A stretch of 15,341 bases of DNA from Promethearchaeota archaeon (GTDB lineage Archaea; Asgardarchaeota; Lokiarchaeia; Sigynarchaeales; SOKP01). This document shows positions 7,984-15,268 of this stretch, piece by piece; position 1 is the stretch's first letter; each line of letters begins with the position of its first letter. The notes beneath the pieces were generated by a model. That model had not been told where the DNA came from. It saw only the letters and a list, made by a program, of their open reading frames with translations, and did not search any database. The translations under genes were made by a program, and so were the position numbers. The stretch covers positions 1-15,341 of the forward strand of contig WJKD01000970.1 in assembly GCA_014729315.1 (NCBI GenBank). Reading direction: 5' to 3'.

Positions 7984-7989
7984 TTTTTT
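7984..7989 (+). terminator. Poly-T terminator candidate
   Basis: A T6 tract that starts four bases after the stop codon of the URO-D-superfamily gene, preceded by a GCGCG stretch. Fits an archaeal T-tract terminator. Confidence 0.3.
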
Positions 7990-8004
7990 GAATTAAAAGG
8001 ATTT

Positions 8005-8379
8005 TTATTCCACTGGTATCATTTTACCTTTTCTATATTCGATAAGTTTTTTCAAAACACTTAAAATATCCAGGATAATTAATTCTTTCTTATCTTTTAG
8101 CTTAGAATTAATTATTTTGTTGTTAAATAAAATATTAAAGTTTCCTATACCTAAAATCAGTCCAAATTTTCTTCACTATAATCATTTAAAGAGAAGGATA
8201 TTTTTGTTTTTTAGAGATTCACGGTTCTCCCTGATATATAATGTATCAAAAATTTTTTTGTGTTCAACAAAAATACCTTGCGTTGGATTATATTATTGCG
8301 AAATTCAACTCGGAAACTCAGAACACAAATATTTTCTTATCATCTTATTCCTAAAGACGAAGGGAATAAACCTTCTACT
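8005..8379 (-). pseudogene. Decayed minus-strand gene of unknown family
   Basis: One minus-strand frame across this 495-base gap reads like protein but is broken by five stops (at 8305-8307, 8293-8295, 8182-8184, 8176-8178 and 8173-8175). The best stretches are FVEHKKIFDTLYIRENRESL (about 8275-8215) and the end, ELIILDILSVLKKLIEYRKG followed by KMIPVE and a TAA at 8005-8007, with helix-like spacing of charged and hydrophobic residues. No start codon precedes the last open part, so it cannot be expressed as it stands. I do not recognise the family. A plus-strand frame of 88 codons over the same bases (8117-8383) is judged a shadow. Chance cannot be excluded in DNA this AT-rich. Confidence 0.35.
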
Positions 8380-8430
8380 CTAATAGAATTTTTTTTTTGC
8401 CTTAATATTAAATAGTAATTTTTTTACAAC

Positions 8431-8440
8431 TATTATATAG
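8431..8440 (+). promoter_or_regulatory. TATA box of the PPC-repeat surface protein gene
   Basis: TATTATATAG lies about 40 bases before the ATG at 8475. A start site 25-28 bases downstream falls around 8460-8464, giving a leader of 10-15 bases that just contains the Shine-Dalgarno. The geometry is good for an archaeal promoter. Confidence 0.5.
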
Positions 8441-8462
8441 AAAATTCTCTACATTACTAGTT

Positions 8463-8467
8463 GAGGT
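8463..8467 (+). promoter_or_regulatory. Shine-Dalgarno site for the PPC-repeat gene
   Basis: GAGGT, complementary to the archaeal 16S rRNA end, sits seven bases before the ATG at 8475. It fixes this start, which also gives a proper signal peptide. Confidence 0.65.
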
Positions 8468-8474
8468 ATTCATT

Positions 8475-11400
8475 ATGTGGAAAAAAGGGGTTGTACTTAC
8501 CTTAGGTTTAATTTTGATTTGTAGCTCATTCTTAATTTATACTACATTAGAAAATAAAACTTCAATTAGAACCGAAAAAGATTCGAACAACGACAATTTT
8601 ACTGAAACTTTTACGACTTTACCAAAAGAAAGTGATACATTCGATCCAAACGACAATTTTGCTCAAGCTTCGCCTATATCTGAAGGATTTTACGATAATC
8701 TCGACTTAAACGCGGACGAGGATTGGTATTATTTTTGGGTCGATGCTGGAAGGAGCGTGGGAATTAATATCTTTTTTAACCATAGTGAGGGCGATTTAAA
8801 CTTGGAAATCTATAACTCTTCCCAACAATTAGTTACATTTAGCAATTCAGCGGACGATAACGAAAGCATCTTTCTTAATGTCAATTCGTCGGATAATTAT
8901 TACATCAGAGTATATAACCAAGCGAATCCAAAATACGCGTTAGATATAAAAATCGACGATCAATTTGAACCAAACAACGAGATCGCAATTGCCCCCGAGG
9001 TTAGTAAGGCATATTACGGCGATCTTTACTGCCAGGATGATGATTTTTATAAAGTTTGGTTTGATTCTGGGGATGACTTCGATGTGGATGTATATCATAT
9101 TCATAGCTTGGGAGATATAGATGTGGAATTATACAACGAATCATCTGGATATCTTACGGGATCTTACTCTCCGGATGACAACGAAACTCTCTTCTGGACA
9201 GCAAGCTATAGTGGTTATTATTATATTAAAGTGTATATGGTTAACACGCCAAATAATTATAGTTTAGAAATACATCTCAACATATTCGACGATAGTTACG
9301 AAGAGAATGACGATTTTGGAAGCGCCAAAGTGTTGTCGAATGGATATTATTCTAACTTACGCTGCCAAGATCCTGATTGGTATAAAGTCTATTTCAACGA
9401 TAAAGAGGAATTTACCATTGATCTTATTTTTACCAATATCACCGGAGATCTTAACCTTGAACTTAGAGATTACAACGATTTAACTTTAAAGACTTCTTAT
9501 TCTACAACTGATAATGAGTCGATTTCGTGGATAGCAGCTTATACGGGTTATTATTACATATTTGTATTATATTCGTCCACTCCGAACGATTATGAAATGG
9601 ATATATATTTTAGCGGAGGATCGGGGGATGATAGTTATGAAGAAAACGACGATTTTTCAAGCGCATGGGATCTCTCAAAAGGCTATTATTCAAATCTAAA
9701 ATGTCAAGACGAGGACTGGTTTAAATTTTGGATTTACGAGGGTGAAGAGTTTTCAGTTGATATTTTTTTTAACGATGTGAATGGTGATTTGGACGCTGAG
9801 CTTTACGATGATTCTTATAATCATCTTCAAGGCGCGTACACTTCAACTGATAACGAATTTATCACATGGAATGCGGGATATACGGGATATTTCTACTTAA
9901 GAATTTATTATTGCGACACACCAAACGATTTTAATTTAGACATTTATCTTAGTTCCGGAGCTGACGATCCCTACGAAGAAAACGATATATTTAACGACGC
10001 GAAAGAGATATATAACGGGTATTTTAGCTCCTTAGTCTGTCAAGACGACGATTGGTTTAAATTATGGTTAAAATCTGGAAAGAAGATTTCTATTAATATC
10101 TACTTCAGTAATGGAACGGGTAACTTAGATATGGAGCTTTACAACGACGGTTATGGTTTTATACAAGGTTCTTATTCAATTGAAAACGATGAAGAAATTA
10201 CTTTCTCACCAAGTTATTCTGGTTACCACTATATAAAAGTATATAATGTTTCAACCGCCCCCAATAATTATGATTTAGACATTTACACTATTGATGACAG
10301 ATTTGAACCAAATAACGATTTTTGGAACGCACCAGAGATATTCACGGGGATGCATCGTCATTTAGACTGTTTTGACGACGATTGGTATAAAGTATGGATT
10401 GAAGACAACGAATGGTTTTCGATAGATATTTTCTTCAAACATTCAGATGGAAATTTGCATTTAGAATTATATGATAAATATAATTCAATGATATTTAGGG
10501 CAGATTCGTGGGATGACGACGAATACCTTTCCTATACAGCAACCTATACTGGATATTACTATGTTTATGTTTATTATTTTGATAACGATAACCATTACGA
10601 TATGAAGATTAGTGTCCAGGAGGAAACCATATTCCAAGAAGATTTTGAAGGAACTATCTCTTCTAAATGGTCAGGTTTTGATGGAGATAATTACTGGCAT
10701 GTGACAAGTCAAGATTCGTCTCCAAATAGCCCTACGCATAGCTTATGGTGTGGAAACGAGGGCTCTGGAACATACGATAAAAAAATTGACGGATATAGCA
10801 CATCTTATAAAGACATCATTACACTCGAGAATATTGATTTAAGAAATTATTGCTATGCAGAGCTAAGCTTCGACTATAAATTACAAACAGGTTCGAGTTC
10901 TTTCGATAATATTAGATTCGCAGTTCAAGTACTCGGAAATGAATTATATCTTAGTTCTAAATATACAAATTATCATTTAGAGATAGGAGATACCACAAAA
11001 AATGGAGGATGGTCTAATCGGACTTTTGATATCTCTTTTTTCTGTGGATACGAGCACGTAGACCTTCTATTTATCTTTGAAACTGACGAATATGATAACA
11101 ATTACGAAGGTTTCATGATGGATAATTTAAAAATTAAGGGTATGCGAGATGATATTTCCGTTGGAACGCAGTTAGGAATACATAAAGGTGATATATTTCA
11201 TTATCGATTTAACTATGTAAACTACTACGCATGGACTCACGAAATTTTCGCTGGTCCTGCACCACAATTCACTGATAAGTTTATAAAAATTCAAATTATG
11301 AACATAGAAGATAAGGGAGATTATTGGGATGTAACAACTCGCTTCTGGGATCCATGGGATGATTTCGACGAATTTGAAAACACTGATGAGATGCATTATA

Positions 11401-11831
11401 AAGTGTATAAAAATCCGTTAAACATGAAGGATGGTTGTGATTTCTTTGTACCAAACAATAATATGATAAGGTATTTAGAAAGAGCAGACAACTTTGACAA
11501 TTTCGAATCGTTTGATATAGTCCACTGGCACGATAGTTATCATTGGGATTATAAAATGGAATGTAAATTTGGCGACTTTTCAGTAGAACTTATCTACTTT
11601 GGTTCTGGTATCTTAAAAGGAATGATCATACGTAAGAATTACGGTGATTTCGGACCAATACTCGAAATGTGGTACGATGATTACGAAGAAGAAGAGGAGG
11701 AAGGAGAAGACGAGGATGAGGGTAGAAGGATACCTGGATTTGATATAATTACTGTTTTATGCATCGTTTCCATCGCATCTATTGGTTTTACTATAAGAAT
11801 GAGAAAACTGAAAAAGTTTAGGAAAACATAA
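8475..11831 (+). CDS. Large surface protein: six PPC-type repeats, jelly-roll domain, C-terminal anchor
   Basis: 1118 residues. A signal peptide (MWKKGVVLTLGLILICSSFL) is followed by six repeats of about 110 residues starting near residues 54, 161, 272, 385, 497 and 607. Each has the pre-peptidase C-terminal (PPC) pattern: D(D)xYEEND, GYYSxL, CQDxDW(Y/F)K, GDLDxELY, a Tyr-rich GYYYIxV strand, and a TPNxYxLxI end. Residues 716-889 (FQEDFEGT...W, DGDNYWHV, SLWCGNE, MDNLKIKG) resemble the MAM/jelly-roll domain found in immune-inhibitor-A-type secreted proteins. Residues 890 to about 1070 are an unrecognised acidic, aromatic-rich domain. The end is a Glu/Asp run, IPGF (1086-1089), a membrane helix and a basic tail. 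No peptidase domain is present, so the PPC repeats probably serve adhesion, binding or S-layer-like scaffolding. Promoter and Shine-Dalgarno are both clear. Repeats 2-6 share one Cys each (LxCQDxDW), absent in repeat 1. Confidence 0.88.
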   Translation: MWKKGVVLTLGLILICSSFLIYTTLENKTSIRTEKDSNNDNFTETFTTLPKESDTFDPNDNFAQASPISEGFYDNLDLNADEDWYYFWVDAGRSVGINIFFNHSEGDLNLEIYNSSQQLVTFSNSADDNESIFLNVNSSDNYYIRVYNQANPKYALDIKIDDQFEPNNEIAIAPEVSKAYYGDLYCQDDDFYKVWFDSGDDFDVDVYHIHSLGDIDVELYNESSGYLTGSYSPDDNETLFWTASYSGYYYIKVYMVNTPNNYSLEIHLNIFDDSYEENDDFGSAKVLSNGYYSNLRCQDPDWYKVYFNDKEEFTIDLIFTNITGDLNLELRDYNDLTLKTSYSTTDNESISWIAAYTGYYYIFVLYSSTPNDYEMDIYFSGGSGDDSYEENDDFSSAWDLSKGYYSNLKCQDEDWFKFWIYEGEEFSVDIFFNDVNGDLDAELYDDSYNHLQGAYTSTDNEFITWNAGYTGYFYLRIYYCDTPNDFNLDIYLSSGADDPYEENDIFNDAKEIYNGYFSSLVCQDDDWFKLWLKSGKKISINIYFSNGTGNLDMELYNDGYGFIQGSYSIENDEEITFSPSYSGYHYIKVYNVSTAPNNYDLDIYTIDDRFEPNNDFWNAPEIFTGMHRHLDCFDDDWYKVWIEDNEWFSIDIFFKHSDGNLHLELYDKYNSMIFRADSWDDDEYLSYTATYTGYYYVYVYYFDNDNHYDMKISVQEETIFQEDFEGTISSKWSGFDGDNYWHVTSQDSSPNSPTHSLWCGNEGSGTYDKKIDGYSTSYKDIITLENIDLRNYCYAELSFDYKLQTGSSSFDNIRFAVQVLGNELYLSSKYTNYHLEIGDTTKNGGWSNRTFDISFFCGYEHVDLLFIFETDEYDNNYEGFMMDNLKIKGMRDDISVGTQLGIHKGDIFHYRFNYVNYYAWTHEIFAGPAPQFTDKFIKIQIMNIEDKGDYWDVTTRFWDPWDDFDEFENTDEMHYKVYKNPLNMKDGCDFFVPNNNMIRYLERADNFDNFESFDIVHWHDSYHWDYKMECKFGDFSVELIYFGSGILKGMIIRKNYGDFGPILEMWYDDYEEEEEEGEDEDEGRRIPGFDIITVLCIVSIASIGFTIRMRKLKKFRKT

Positions 11832-11840
11832 ATTACATAA

Positions 11841-11865
11841 TTTTTTTTATTATTTTCTATTTTTA
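11841..11865 (+). terminator. T-rich terminator candidate
   Basis: T8, then a TTATTTTCTATTTTT stretch, beginning about ten bases after the stop of the PPC-repeat gene. Strong position and composition for an archaeal terminator. Confidence 0.5.
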
Positions 11866-11958
11866 ATTAAATCTTATTTAATGGACTTTCGTCAAAGAAA
11901 CTTAAATTAAGAAATCCCTGTTAAATCTGCTGATTAAAAATTCAATAAATAAGAAGAT

Positions 11959-11966
11959 AAAAAAAA
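11959..11966 (-). terminator. Poly-T terminator of the minus-strand small gene
   Basis: Eight A on the plus strand, so T8 on the minus strand, about 30 bases after the stop of the 176-residue minus-strand gene. With the tract at 11841 it closes a convergent gene pair. Confidence 0.4.
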
Positions 11967-11997
11967 TTGTATTTAACAAAACGGATTTTAGATACGA

Positions 11998-12528
11998 TTA
12001 AGAAAGCGTTTGGTTCATATTCTTGTCGGTCAGTTCAAAACCTATTTCTAAGGTTGGAATTTTATCTGACTCAACGGTAAGAGTGTGTTTACCTTTCGTC
12101 AATTTTGAAAGCACCGATTCGTCTAATTTAAATACTACTGAGATTTCGTCTCCCATCGCTATCGTTCTTCCCTCCATTTTGCCCGCTAATATATCTTCAA
12201 TGCTGAAGACTTCGTCCTTATGATACACTTTAAGACTGTCTTTTAACAAACTTACGTTCTTTGAATCTTTAGAAATATCGATTTCTTCACCGTCTAATAA
12301 TAATGTACCATAATCAGAAGGGTTTAAGGCGTCTATGTCTACATCGCCTATTGTTTCCTGTGAAGGAACGCCCAAGGGCATAAATACATTCAGAGCGCTG
12401 ACTTTTACGCTGTCGATAGAGCCATCACCTGTAGTGTCCAGAGTGTAAAGGCTTTTCTTAGGCGGAAACATCTTTTTAATCATAGCTTTTGGTACTTTAA
12501 TCTTCTTTAACTCTTCTAAATCTACCAT
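11998..12528 (-). CDS. Hypothetical protein with one calcium-loop-like motif
   Basis: 176 residues with no signal peptide and no membrane helix, so probably cytosolic. The N-terminal 28 residues are basic and amphipathic (LEELKKIKVPKAMIKKMFPPKK). Residues 31-39 read DTTGDGSID, the D-x-[TN]-x-D-G-x-[IV]-D loop seen in dockerins, thrombospondin type-3 and EF-hand-like calcium sites, here as a single copy. The rest is a predicted beta-rich domain with DVDIDAL, GTLLLDGEEIDI and a final GKHTLTVES...LEIGFEL that looks like an Ig-like or other beta-sandwich end. I do not recognise the family. It has ordinary codon use, a single clear ATG at 12526-12528 and no convincing Shine-Dalgarno. It lies in the same orientation as the inositol dehydrogenase gene upstream, 186 bases away, probably a separate unit because two hairpins lie between. 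Confidence 0.72.
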   Translation of the reverse strand: MVDLEELKKIKVPKAMIKKMFPPKKSLYTLDTTGDGSIDSVKVSALNVFMPLGVPSQETIGDVDIDALNPSDYGTLLLDGEEIDISKDSKNVSLLKDSLKVYHKDEVFSIEDILAGKMEGRTIAMGDEISVVFKLDESVLSKLTKGKHTLTVESDKIPTLEIGFELTDKNMNQTLS

Positions 12529-12600
12529 AAGACATCAATTTTCAATAATTTGTGAATCTGTATATTGAACTCTATTACTAAATATGTAAAACAATTAAAA

Positions 12601-12625
12601 AATTCTCTTTTTTATGAAGAGAGTT
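12601..12625. other. Inverted repeat / hairpin 1 in the iolG downstream gap
   Basis: A nine-pair stem (12601-12609 with 12617-12625, one G-U pair possible) around a seven-base loop. It lies about 90 bases after the stop of the minus-strand iolG gene and before the next minus-strand gene. It could be a terminator or RNA-stabilising stem for the iolG transcript, or an operator of the small gene. Confidence 0.35.
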
Positions 12626-12642
12626 TGAGATTCATGATCTCA
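12626..12642. other. Inverted repeat / hairpin 2, adjacent
   Basis: TGAGAT, loop TCATG, ATCTCA: a perfect six-pair palindrome directly next to the previous hairpin. Its symmetry would also fit a dimeric regulator site. It is short enough to arise by chance. Confidence 0.3.
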
Positions 12643-12714
12643 TATTACTTAAACTGGATCAATTACAGAAAAATGAGTTAATCACATTTCATAAGTTTTT
12701 AAGAGATTCACTCC

Positions 12715-13731
12715 TCAAGAGATTTCAGATAAGTTCACAGGGCGATTTTCCTCTAATGATTTTTGTGCAGCTATCGCAACTTTTACATTTTGAAGACCAT
12801 CCATTCCATTTGGAAGAGGTTTTTTATTTTTGCGAAGGCATTCGAAGAAATATCTTAATTCAGTTGCGTAAGAATTCATATATCTTTCTAAAAAGAAGTA
12901 GGGGATCTTGTCAATGTTCGTACATTCTGCAGTATAAATACGAACGGTATTAGTCGACTCGTTATCCGCCACAACACATCCTTTTGAACCAAATACTTCA
13001 ACGCGCTGATCGTATCCGTATACGGCCTGGCGTGTATTATCTATAAGAGCCATAGCCCCGTTTTTGAATTTCAAAACAGCAACTGCAGTATCTACATCCC
13101 CCGCTTCGCCAATTTTTGGATCAATTAAGACTTCACCCGTAGCGTAAACTTCCGTTACTTCGCTCCCTGATAAAAATCTCGCCATGTCCCAGTCGTGAAT
13201 TGTCATGTCAATAAAAATTCCTCCAGATACGCTAATATATTCAATTGGAGGTGGTGCTGGGTCTCTAGAAGTAATCTTCACTATTTGGGGATTACCCACT
13301 TGTCCATTCTCTACTGCTTCGTGAACTCGTCTAAAATTATGATCAAATCTTCTATTAAATCCAATCATCAAAGAAATTCCTTCTTTTTCCACTATTGATA
13401 AGGTTTCTTCAATCCTCTTTATATTAACATCAAGTGGTTTCTCACAAAATACATGCTTATTTTTTTTTGCGGCTTTTTGGATATATTCTGAATGGGTATC
13501 GGTTGAAGAGGCTATTAGAATCGCATTTATATCAGAATCTTCGAAAACAGATTCCACATCCGTGGTAAGATTTTGAACGCCTAATTCGATTAATTCATTT
13601 CTTAACTCCTCGCTAAATTGGATGTCTGCAACCGTTTTTAATTTCACATTTGGGATTTCTAGGGATAGATTTCTTATGTGGATTTTTCCGATTCTACCGG
13701 CACCAATTACCGCTACGCTAATTTTTTCCAT
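12715..13731 (-). CDS. iolG: Inositol 2-dehydrogenase (Gfo/Idh/MocA family)
   Basis: Cytosolic NAD(P)-dependent enzyme expected to oxidise myo-inositol (or a stereoisomer) to a keto-inositol. Residues 1-125 are a Rossmann fold with VAVIGAGRIG at 6-15. The catalytic lysine is in EKP (97-99). The C-terminal domain shows GFNRRFD (124-130), SRDPAPPPIEYI (155-166), GGIFIDMTIHDWDMARF (170-186) with Asp175 and His179 as the expected catalytic pair, DTAVAVLKFKNGAMALIDN and YGYDQRVEVFGSKG. This combination is characteristic of IolG and not of generic sugar dehydrogenases. At 338 residues it has the normal length for the family. It is divergent from an MFS transporter, sharing a 150-base promoter region, and lies near a scyllo-inosose-dehydrogenase-like gene, which supports an inositol role. 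A scyllo-inositol or other cyclitol preference cannot be ruled out. No clear Shine-Dalgarno is seen; the ATG at 13729-13731 gives a full Rossmann start. Confidence 0.88.
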   Translation of the reverse strand: MEKISVAVIGAGRIGKIHIRNLSLEIPNVKLKTVADIQFSEELRNELIELGVQNLTTDVESVFEDSDINAILIASSTDTHSEYIQKAAKKNKHVFCEKPLDVNIKRIEETLSIVEKEGISLMIGFNRRFDHNFRRVHEAVENGQVGNPQIVKITSRDPAPPPIEYISVSGGIFIDMTIHDWDMARFLSGSEVTEVYATGEVLIDPKIGEAGDVDTAVAVLKFKNGAMALIDNTRQAVYGYDQRVEVFGSKGCVVADNESTNTVRIYTAECTNIDKIPYFFLERYMNSYATELRYFFECLRKNKKPLPNGMDGLQNVKVAIAAQKSLEENRPVNLSEIS

Positions 13732-13847
13732 TTTCTATCTTTCACTTATTTAATTTTGTTTCTAAAAATCCTATTGTTTAAGATATTTTATTGAGAATTA
13801 CTTAATTTTTTTATTAAAAGTTTAAATTCTAAAAAGACTAATGTCAA

Positions 13848-13855
13848 TTTATAAA
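13848..13855 (+). promoter_or_regulatory. TATA-box candidate of the MFS transporter gene
   Basis: TTTATAAA lies in the divergent gap between iolG and the transporter gene, 30-38 bases before the ATG at 13886. A start site 25-28 bases downstream would fall at about 13876-13880, so the mRNA would be nearly leaderless, in line with the lack of a Shine-Dalgarno. A regulator of both divergent genes would be expected to bind this 150-base gap; I see no clear operator. Confidence 0.45.
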
Positions 13856-13885
13856 TTAAAAATCTAATAAAAATAGTTGAAAAGA

Positions 13886-15085
13886 ATGTCAGAAAATAGT
13901 GTGGAAGTTTACGGGTATCGTTGGGTCGTATTACTCCTTTTTATGTTCATTAATATTACTATTCAGATTCTCTGGATCACTTTCGCCTCAGTAACCAGTG
14001 TAGCGACTCAATTTTATGCAGTTGAAGAATTGGCGATTTTTATACTCTCTGCCACTTTTATGATTGCATATATACCGGTGACGTTTATTGCTTCCTGGCT
14101 TATAGATAAATACGACTTCAAGACGGGAACAGCTATCGGTGCAATGATAGCGGGAGTGTTTGGATTGTTAAGATTCTTCGCCGGACCAAATTACATGCTG
14201 GTTTTGATATTTCAAATCGGGATTGCAGTAGGACAACCATTTCTTCTCAATAGTGTTACCAAGTTATCAGCTAATTGGTTTCCAGATTCAGAAAGAACAA
14301 GTGCAACGGGCTTAGGTCTAATTGCTGGATTTATAGGAATCGCTTTAGGCTTAGTATTAACGCCTTTCTTGGTCGAAGGATTGGGTTTCTTAATGATGCT
14401 TTTAATATATGGTATCCTAGGTTTAGTCGCCGGAATCTTATTTACTGCTCTTGCCAAGAATCGGCCCCCGACACCACCAGCACTTGATAGGGATGTGGAA
14501 AAAGTATTTATGTTTGATGGGATGAAACAATTATTTAAAAATAAATACTTTATAATAGTCTTCATCGTTTTCTTCTTTGGGCTCGGAATTTTCAATACAG
14601 TAACGACCTATATTGAACAAATTGTTATACCGAGGGGATACGATTCTATCTACGCCGGAATTTTAGGAGGATTGATGTTAATCGGAGGAATCATAGGTTG
14701 CATGGTAATGTCAACGGTATCTGATAAATATCATAAGAGAAAATCGCTTTTGTTGATTTCAGTGTTGTTATCACTCGTGTCCTTAGCAATTATATCGTTT
14801 ACTTCAGATTCAATATTGCTTTTAGTTGCCGGTTTTGCGTTTGGATTCGGTCTAATGTCAGCTTCGCCGGTCGCATTAGAATATACTGTTGAAGTTACGA
14901 AACCAGTCCCAGAGGCAACATCTAACGGTTTATTGATGATGGCAGGCCAGATTGGTGGTATTATCTTTATCTTAGGTTTAGAAGATTTTACATTGCCAAA
15001 CGGAGATTATTTTCCCGCGTTGCTTTTACAAACGATATTTTTATTCATATTACTAATATTAACAGCGCTTCTAAAAGAAAAATAA
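13886..15085 (+). CDS. MFS transporter, FLVCR/SLC49-like
   Basis: About 399 residues with twelve predicted membrane helices in two halves of six, joined by a charged loop (NRPPTPPALDRDVEK). The loop between helices 2 and 3 has the MFS motif-A remnant WLIDKYDFKTG (about 71-81), repeated in the second half as DKYHKRKS. The segment LSANWFPDSERTSATGLG (about 127-144) is the landmark of FLVCR/SLC49-type carriers. Human members carry haem, choline or related solutes, so substrate cannot be read from family alone. The divergent iolG gene and the inosose-dehydrogenase-like gene downstream suggest a cyclitol such as inositol (inference). ATG at 13886 is preferred over a TTG at 13877, which would only add MKR. 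A strong T-tract follows. Confidence 0.83.
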   Translation: MSENSVEVYGYRWVVLLLFMFINITIQILWITFASVTSVATQFYAVEELAIFILSATFMIAYIPVTFIASWLIDKYDFKTGTAIGAMIAGVFGLLRFFAGPNYMLVLIFQIGIAVGQPFLLNSVTKLSANWFPDSERTSATGLGLIAGFIGIALGLVLTPFLVEGLGFLMMLLIYGILGLVAGILFTALAKNRPPTPPALDRDVEKVFMFDGMKQLFKNKYFIIVFIVFFFGLGIFNTVTTYIEQIVIPRGYDSIYAGILGGLMLIGGIIGCMVMSTVSDKYHKRKSLLLISVLLSLVSLAIISFTSDSILLLVAGFAFGFGLMSASPVALEYTVEVTKPVPEATSNGLLMMAGQIGGIIFILGLEDFTLPNGDYFPALLLQTIFLFILLILTALLKEK

Positions 15086-15110
15086 TCGCTATAAGCCAAC
15101 ATAACGAATT

Positions 15111-15147
15111 ACACTTTTTTATTTTTCCTTTTTTTTCTATTTTTTCG
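15111..15147 (+). terminator. T-rich terminator
   Basis: A 37-base stretch with T6, T5, T8 and T6 runs beginning about 25 bases after the transporter stop. It is the strongest T-tract in the window and suggests that the next gene has its own promoter. Confidence 0.55.
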
Positions 15148-15250
15148 TAGTAAATTAATAGTCTTCCTTATTTTCTAATCTGATCGCAATATTATCTAAA
15201 AGTTTAATTTCACACACACTTTTTTTCTTATTAGACGCTAACATATTTTA

Positions 15251-15260
15251 AGGAGATTAT
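15251..15260 (+). promoter_or_regulatory. Shine-Dalgarno site of the right-edge dehydrogenase gene
   Basis: AGGAG at 15251-15255, within a stretch close to the archaeal consensus GGAGGTGATC. The core ends 13 bases before the ATG at 15269, slightly long but usable. Confidence 0.5.
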
Positions 15261-15268
15261 CAAATAAA

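Noticed and set aside
8117..8383. 88-codon plus-strand frame starting with TTG
   Set aside because: Weak start, no Shine-Dalgarno, composition rich in Phe/Ile/Leu/Lys without domain pattern, and it overlaps the better minus-strand coding-like frame.
14212..14595. 127-codon minus-strand frame inside the MFS gene
   Set aside because: Antisense shadow of a strongly supported transporter; Pro/Lys/Ile-rich with no recognisable features.
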